Positions 7,248-9,640 of a DNA stretch of 9,640 nt are shown in pieces. Below the pieces are notes generated by a model. It made no database searches. It saw nothing but the letters and a program-made list of their open reading frames with translations, and was not told the origin of the DNA. Made by a program: the position numbers and the translations under genes. The stretch lies in assembly GCA_937863205.1 (NCBI GenBank), contig CALMGA010000225.1, positions 1 to 9,640 on the forward strand, written 5' to 3'. Source of the stretch: an uncultured Beijerinckiaceae bacterium. Its GTDB lineage: Bacteria; Pseudomonadota; Alphaproteobacteria; Rhizobiales; Beijerinckiaceae. How positions within the stretch are numbered: the stretch's first letter is position 1; the number at the start of each line of letters is the position of its first letter.

Positions 7248-7288
7248 ACGCTAGAATCGGACAACCAGGACGCGAAAGCGAGCCTGTC

Positions 7289-8233
7289 ATGTCCATCGAT
7301 CTTACCGACCCCATCTTCTCCGACGAAGCCGCTGCCTGGACCCATTTCGAAGCGATCCGCTGGCCTTCTGGTCCGGTCTGCCCGCACTGCGGCGTGGTTG
7401 ATGCCGCCGACAAGGTGACTGGCCGCACCGCGCGTCCCGGTCTTCACCGCTGCCGCACCAAGGAGTGCCGCAAGCAGTTCACGGCGACGATCGGCACCGT
7501 GTACGAGCGGTCGCATATTCCCATGCACAAGTGGATGCTCGCCACGCACCTTCTCTGTTCCAGCAAGAAGGGCATGTCGGCTCATCAGCTCTGGCGCATG
7601 CTCGGCTTCGGCTCCTACCGCACCGCTTGGTTCATGGCTCACCGCATCCGAGAGGGCATGACCGACGACAGCCACAAGGCCGAGGGCGGCTTGGGCGGCG
7701 TCAACAAGGCCGTTGAGGCTGATGAGACGTATATCGGCGGCAAGGCCAAGAACCGTGCCTATGGCGCCCCTGCGCCCAAGAAAGCGGTTCTCTCCGTCAT
7801 CGAGCGCGACGGCTGGGCCAAGTCTTTCCACGTCGCCAACGTCACGGCCAAAAGTGTTCGCCCGATCATCGTCACCAACGTCAACCGCGCCTCGATCCTG
7901 ATGACGGACGAAAGCACGATCTATCCGAAGATCGGCGAAGAGTTTACCGCGCATCACACCGTCAACCACAGCGCTAACGAGTATGCCCGTCTCGGCTCCT
8001 ATGTCGGCATCAACGTCAGCGAGAACTTCTTTTCCATCCTCAAGCGCGGCATTACCGGCGTCTATCACAGCGTCAGCGAGGCGCATTTGCATCGCTACCT
8101 CGCCGAGTTCGACTTCCGCTATAATCATCGCTCCAAGCTCGGCTGCGAGGACACAGAGCGGGCTCGCCGCGCCGTGGCGGGCGTTGCTGGCAAGCGGCTC
8201 ACCTATAACCAGCCTGCTTCACCCGCCGCCTAA
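7289..8233 (+). CDS. IS1595-family transposase (ISXO2-like domain)
   Basis: The 314-residue protein catalyses cut and rejoining of the surrounding element. A zinc ribbon lies at the N-terminus (C31, C34, C55, C60; CPHC...CRTKEC), followed by a helical DNA-binding part (MHKWMLATHLLCSSKKGMSA) and the ISXO2-like DDE-type domain. That domain shows VEADETYIGG (D145), LMTDESTIY (D207) and NVSENFFSILKRG, where E245 or the adjacent N246 with K252 would complete the DDE/N-K signature. It ends with LHRYLAEFDFRYNHR, typical of the family. Length is normal and no frame disruption is seen. ATG 7289 has only a weak ribosome site (GCGAG). It is transcribed towards the passenger genes, the next of which starts 41 bp downstream. 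Confidence 0.95.
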   Translation: MSIDLTDPIFSDEAAAWTHFEAIRWPSGPVCPHCGVVDAADKVTGRTARPGLHRCRTKECRKQFTATIGTVYERSHIPMHKWMLATHLLCSSKKGMSAHQLWRMLGFGSYRTAWFMAHRIREGMTDDSHKAEGGLGGVNKAVEADETYIGGKAKNRAYGAPAPKKAVLSVIERDGWAKSFHVANVTAKSVRPIIVTNVNRASILMTDESTIYPKIGEEFTAHHTVNHSANEYARLGSYVGINVSENFFSILKRGITGVYHSVSEAHLHRYLAEFDFRYNHRSKLGCEDTERARRAVAGVAGKRLTYNQPASPAA

Positions 8234-8259
8234 GAAGAAACTTTGGGAGCCATCCTCGT

Positions 8260-8265
8260 AAGGAG
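8260..8265 (+). promoter_or_regulatory. Strong Shine-Dalgarno for the first passenger gene
   Basis: AAGGAG lies 9 bases before ATG 8275 and fixes this start. It is clearly stronger than the site in front of the transposase. Confidence 0.75.
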
Positions 8266-8274
8266 AGCAGCATC

Positions 8275-8742
8275 ATGGTCGCAGAGATTTATGGCGGCAT
8301 CAGCGCGTTCAAGACGGCGTTTGATATCGCGAAGGGATTGAAGGACATTGACGACGCGACCCGTAGGAACGCGGCTGTCATAGAATTGCAGGAACAGATC
8401 CTCGGAGCACAAGCGGCGCAAACGACGCTGATTCAGACCGTAGACGATCTTAAAAAGAAAGTTGCAGCATTTGAAGCATGGGAAACAAAGACTGAGCGCT
8501 ATCAGCTTCACCAATGGGAAACAGGAACGTTTAGCTACCGTCTGAAAGACAACGTGCAACCAGCCGAGCCGTCGCACCATATCTGTTCCCGATGCTATGA
8601 GGAGCGAAAGCGCTTTATCTTGAACTCTGATGATGACGCTTACCACCATCGTTTGAAGTGTCCTGGTTGTCAGACGGTAATTCGAATTGGTTCTCATGAT
8701 CGACTTGCGAGGGGCATGGAGGCGTTTTCTCGCGGCTACTAG
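8275..8742 (+). CDS. Passenger protein: coiled coil plus C-terminal zinc ribbon, unknown function
   Basis: The 155-residue protein begins with a helical segment (ISAFKTAFDIAKGLKDIDDA), continues into a heptad-like coil (about 30-70, AAVIELQEQILGAQAAQTTL to DDLKKKVAAFEAW), then a short beta-rich linker and a zinc ribbon with C104, C107 (CSRC) and C129, C132 (CPGC). Proteins of this design occur widely as unnamed small proteins in proteobacteria; no function is established to my knowledge. An AAGGAG ribosome site supports ATG 8275. It follows the transposase by 41 bp in the same direction and could share its transcript. Its last 128 bp overlap, in antisense, the 82-residue minus-strand ORF. Confidence 0.85.
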   Translation: MVAEIYGGISAFKTAFDIAKGLKDIDDATRRNAAVIELQEQILGAQAAQTTLIQTVDDLKKKVAAFEAWETKTERYQLHQWETGTFSYRLKDNVQPAEPSHHICSRCYEERKRFILNSDDDAYHHRLKCPGCQTVIRIGSHDRLARGMEAFSRGY

Positions 8743-8863
8743 GCTTCTTAGCTTTCGGCTTCGGCGGCATGTTCGCCATACGCCGGATCACCTCGTCACG
8801 GCGCTTGGCGATCTCGGCGTCAGATAACGATTGCTCATTAGGAAGCCCTGTTTTGCTCGTCAC
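8615..8863 (-). CDS. Passenger small protein, 82 aa, conserved-type hypothetical
   Basis: GTG 8863 is preceded by a good ribosome site (GGAGG, 7-base spacing, at 8871-8875). The product starts MTSKTGLPNEQSLSDAEIAK and continues RRDEVIRRMANMPPKPKAKK, a design I recognise from many short unnamed alphaproteobacterial proteins that end soon after a PPKP(H/K) motif. Here the frame continues past that motif through SSREKTPP into sequence antisense to the zinc-ribbon gene, so the C-terminal 40 residues are probably an unnatural tail. That suggests truncation of the original gene when the cargo was assembled. The longer frame from 9028 is rejected because the extra residues are antisense to the HEPN-like gene. 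Confidence 0.6.
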   Translation of the reverse strand: MTSKTGLPNEQSLSDAEIAKRRDEVIRRMANMPPKPKAKKPSSREKTPPCPSQVDHENQFELPSDNQDTSNDGGKRHHQSSR

Positions 8864-9440
8864 AACCGATCCTCCACAGCTAACCAAAACCATGCGCGCC
8901 CTAATCGGCGACATTATCATGTTGGGCGCAGAGATCGATGAGCTTGCAAGCGTCGCTCTTTTTCTTATTACCAATGTCCCTATAGCGAACGGCTTTGTGC
9001 TGTTTGACAAGACTCCCGTAACTACCAAGCTGAAGAAGCTTCAATACTTTGTTGAACTTTCAGGTAGAATTGATAAAGCTGAGCAGTTAGATGAGATGAT
9101 GAAGAAATCTGAGCATTTCATTAGGATGAGAAATACCTTTGCGCACGGCACGCTTTCAGCATTTGATGGTATCACGTGTTCGTTTACAGTATCATCTGAT
9201 ACATCTACTCAGGACAACATGCTTGTATGCCGTACAACCAACCTTCGATTGAAGGGACTTCATAATATAATTGAGGAAGGACATGAGATAGCGGATGCTA
9301 TCCGTGACATGTTCGATGCGTCATTACTGCATGAACGATCCGAGCACACAGTTCTTGCGACGAAACCGCCGACTCCAAAAGAGCTTCGAAAAGCACGTCC
9401 CGCAAAACCTCAGCGCCCGCCTCGATCATCTCCGGCGTAA
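8853..9440 (+). CDS. Passenger protein with HEPN-type RNTFAH motif, candidate RNase
   Basis: The core is an all-helical protein: GDIIMLGAEIDELASVALFL, a hydrophobic segment and a second helix KLKKLQYFVELSGR. Next comes SEHFIRMRNTFAHG, coded at about 9111-9149, in which R-N-T-F-A-H fits the R-x4-H motif of HEPN domains, many of which are RNases in toxin-antitoxin, abortive-infection or CRISPR-related systems. The start is uncertain. TTG 8853 (AGGAAG upstream) avoids most of the antisense overlap with the 82-residue ORF; ATG 8892 and ATG 8919 are shorter options and ATG 8769 a longer one. The last third is Lys/Pro/Arg-rich (KPPTPKELRKARPAKPQRPP) and antisense to the 67-residue ORF. The region is markedly AT-richer than the transposase. 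The HEPN call rests on the motif and helical look only. Confidence 0.6.
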   Translation: MLVTTDPPQLTKTMRALIGDIIMLGAEIDELASVALFLITNVPIANGFVLFDKTPVTTKLKKLQYFVELSGRIDKAEQLDEMMKKSEHFIRMRNTFAHGTLSAFDGITCSFTVSSDTSTQDNMLVCRTTNLRLKGLHNIIEEGHEIADAIRDMFDASLLHERSEHTVLATKPPTPKELRKARPAKPQRPPRSSPA

Positions 9441-9501
9441 CCTCGATCTCGCATTCGGCCGCGACGGGTTCGTTTGTCTCCGTTGCAACCTTGGCGTGCA
9501 T
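9298..9501 (-). CDS. Passenger small protein, 67 aa, conserved-type hypothetical
   Basis: The product contains EIEVTPEMIEAGAEVLRDVL followed by FEALLESAVSSQELCARIVH and AV. This is the pattern of short alphaproteobacterial proteins with a VTPEMIxAG helix followed by a terminal VxxI(V)xAM-like helix; their function is unknown to me. ATG 9501 is preceded by AGGT at 7 bases. The start is only 9 bases inside the right terminal repeat, so the promoter must lie in the repeat or in the flanking IS5 DNA. The gene overlaps the 3' end of the HEPN-like gene by 143 bp in antisense. Confidence 0.6.
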   Translation of the reverse strand: MHAKVATETNEPVAAECEIEVTPEMIEAGAEVLRDVLFEALLESAVSSQELCARIVHAVMTHRTCHG

Positions 9502-9510
9502 TCAAGCTAC

Positions 9511-9534
9511 CTGTTCGTTAAGTGCATAATTGCC
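9511..9534 (-). repeat. Right terminal inverted repeat of the IS1595-family transposon
   Basis: Read inward it starts GGCAATTATGCACTT and matches the left end at 21 of 24 positions. The TTGACA of the left end reads TTAACG here. Confidence 0.93.
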
Positions 9535-9542
9535 CGCAACAC
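9535..9542 (+). repeat. Target site duplication, right copy
   Basis: CGCAACAC is identical to 7216-7223. Joining 7223 directly to 9543 rebuilds the uninterrupted IS5-family reading frame through IARNTAGRR. Confidence 0.93.
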
Positions 9543-9640
9543 CGCGGGGCGGCGCTCCGCCGTTGACGGGCGGACCACGCGCCACCCCGGCTACGCGGTG
9601 AGCCAGCGCATCCGCAAGCGGATCGAGGAAGCTTTTGGCT
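9535..9640 (+). pseudogene. IS5-family transposase, C-terminal part (continues past the window)
   Basis: In the original frame it reads RNTAGRRSAVDGRTTRHPGY followed by AVSQRIRKRIEEAFG. This contains the Y-x2-R-type end of the DDE domain and the catalytic glutamate within RIEEAF. It is the direct continuation of the part ending at 7223 and lacks a start of its own. The remainder and the element's right end are outside the window. Confidence 0.9.

Larger units (their letters stand above)
7224..9534 (+). mobile_element. IS1595-family transposon with passenger genes, 2311 bp, complete
   Basis: The element is bounded by 24-bp terminal inverted repeats starting GGCAACTATGCACTT (left) and GGCAATTATGCACTT (right, read inward), identical at 21 of 24 positions. 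Both ends are flanked by the 8-bp duplication CGCAACAC. It carries an intact ISXO2-like transposase followed by four passenger ORFs in two convergent pairs. Members of the IS1595 family are known to carry passenger genes and to make 8-bp duplications. The intact ends, intact transposase and perfect duplication suggest a recent insertion and possibly an element still able to move. Confidence 0.93.
6281..9640 (+). mobile_element. IS5-family insertion sequence, interrupted and running off the window
   Basis: The transposase at 6355-7223 and its continuation at 9535-9640 define an IS5-family element. The left end is placed at about 6281 (CAGGCTGCTGAAAAAG), a sequence typical of the ends of this kind of element, directly after CTAG, a plausible 4-bp target. 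The right end lies beyond the window, so neither the terminal repeat nor the target duplication can be confirmed. The IS1595-family element at 7224-9534 is inserted in it. Confidence 0.7.

Noticed and set aside
6660..7418. Plus-strand ORF (252 codons) overlapping both transposases
   Set aside because: It is out of frame with both recognised transposases and also crosses the transposon junction. Its composition (Arg/Pro/Ala) is typical of an off-frame shadow.
6331..7428. Long minus-strand ORF (365 codons) opposite the IS5-family transposase
   Set aside because: It is antisense to a clear transposase in GC-rich DNA and runs across the proven insertion boundary at 7223/7224, so it cannot be an ancestral gene.
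7229..8128. Minus-strand ORF (299 codons) opposite the IS1595-family transposase
   Set aside because: Shadow of a well-supported transposase; no ribosome site or recognisable domain.
8769..8852. N-terminal extension of the HEPN-like protein from ATG 8769
   Set aside because: These residues (MFAIRRITSSRRLAIS...) are antisense to the best-supported part of the 82-residue minus-strand ORF, which has a good GGAGG site; a later start is preferred though not proven.
1..9640. CRISPR array, tRNA or rRNA genes, iteron-type origin
   Set aside because: No regularly spaced direct repeats, no tRNA-like cloverleaf with CCA-side arms and no rRNA-like sequence were seen when reading both strands by eye.

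Overview
The window looks like an accessory, mobile-element-rich region (plasmid or integrated element) of a GC-rich proteobacterium. An alphaproteobacterium is the best guess, from codon use and the kinds of transposase and ParA/MobV-like genes seen. This assignment is inference, because there is no rRNA or core gene to fix it. No tRNA, rRNA or CRISPR array was seen.

Layout. (a) 1-959, + strand: the 3' part of an alanine/leucine-rich helical protein whose beginning is lost or frame-broken. (b) 997-4952, - strand: a three-gene cluster read right to left. It holds a small ParA-type ATPase, a DUF3102-like protein whose ATG shares a base with the parA stop codon, and, after a hairpin-rich gap of about 290 bp, a 691-residue MobV/Pre-like protein with a very long coiled coil. 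The MobV-like domain keeps its fold-level landmarks but lacks the histidines of the catalytic motif. (c) 4953-5352: a divergent intergenic region with several short palindromes. (d) 5353-6246, + strand: an unrecognised 297-residue gene followed by a terminator-like hairpin. (e) From about 6281 to the window end: an IS5-family insertion sequence whose transposase gene is split by a second, complete element.

The inserted element is the best-defined object here. It runs 7224-9534 (2311 bp), has 24-bp imperfect terminal inverted repeats (21 of 24 identical), and is flanked by a perfect 8-bp direct repeat, CGCAACAC. Removing it with one repeat copy restores the IS5-family transposase reading frame exactly. 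It encodes an IS1595-family (ISXO2-like) transposase and four passenger ORFs arranged as two convergent, overlapping pairs: a coiled-coil/zinc-ribbon protein facing an 82-residue ORF, and a protein with an RNTFAH motif of HEPN type facing a 67-residue ORF. The passenger block, notably the HEPN-like gene, is visibly richer in AT than the transposase. The element therefore resembles a passenger-carrying IS1595 transposon, possibly moving a nuclease or defence-like cargo.

How the genes may work together: the minus-strand cluster looks like a maintenance/mobilisation module (ATPase plus adaptor plus relaxase-like coiled-coil protein) with its own operators and structured DNA. The transposons are later arrivals.
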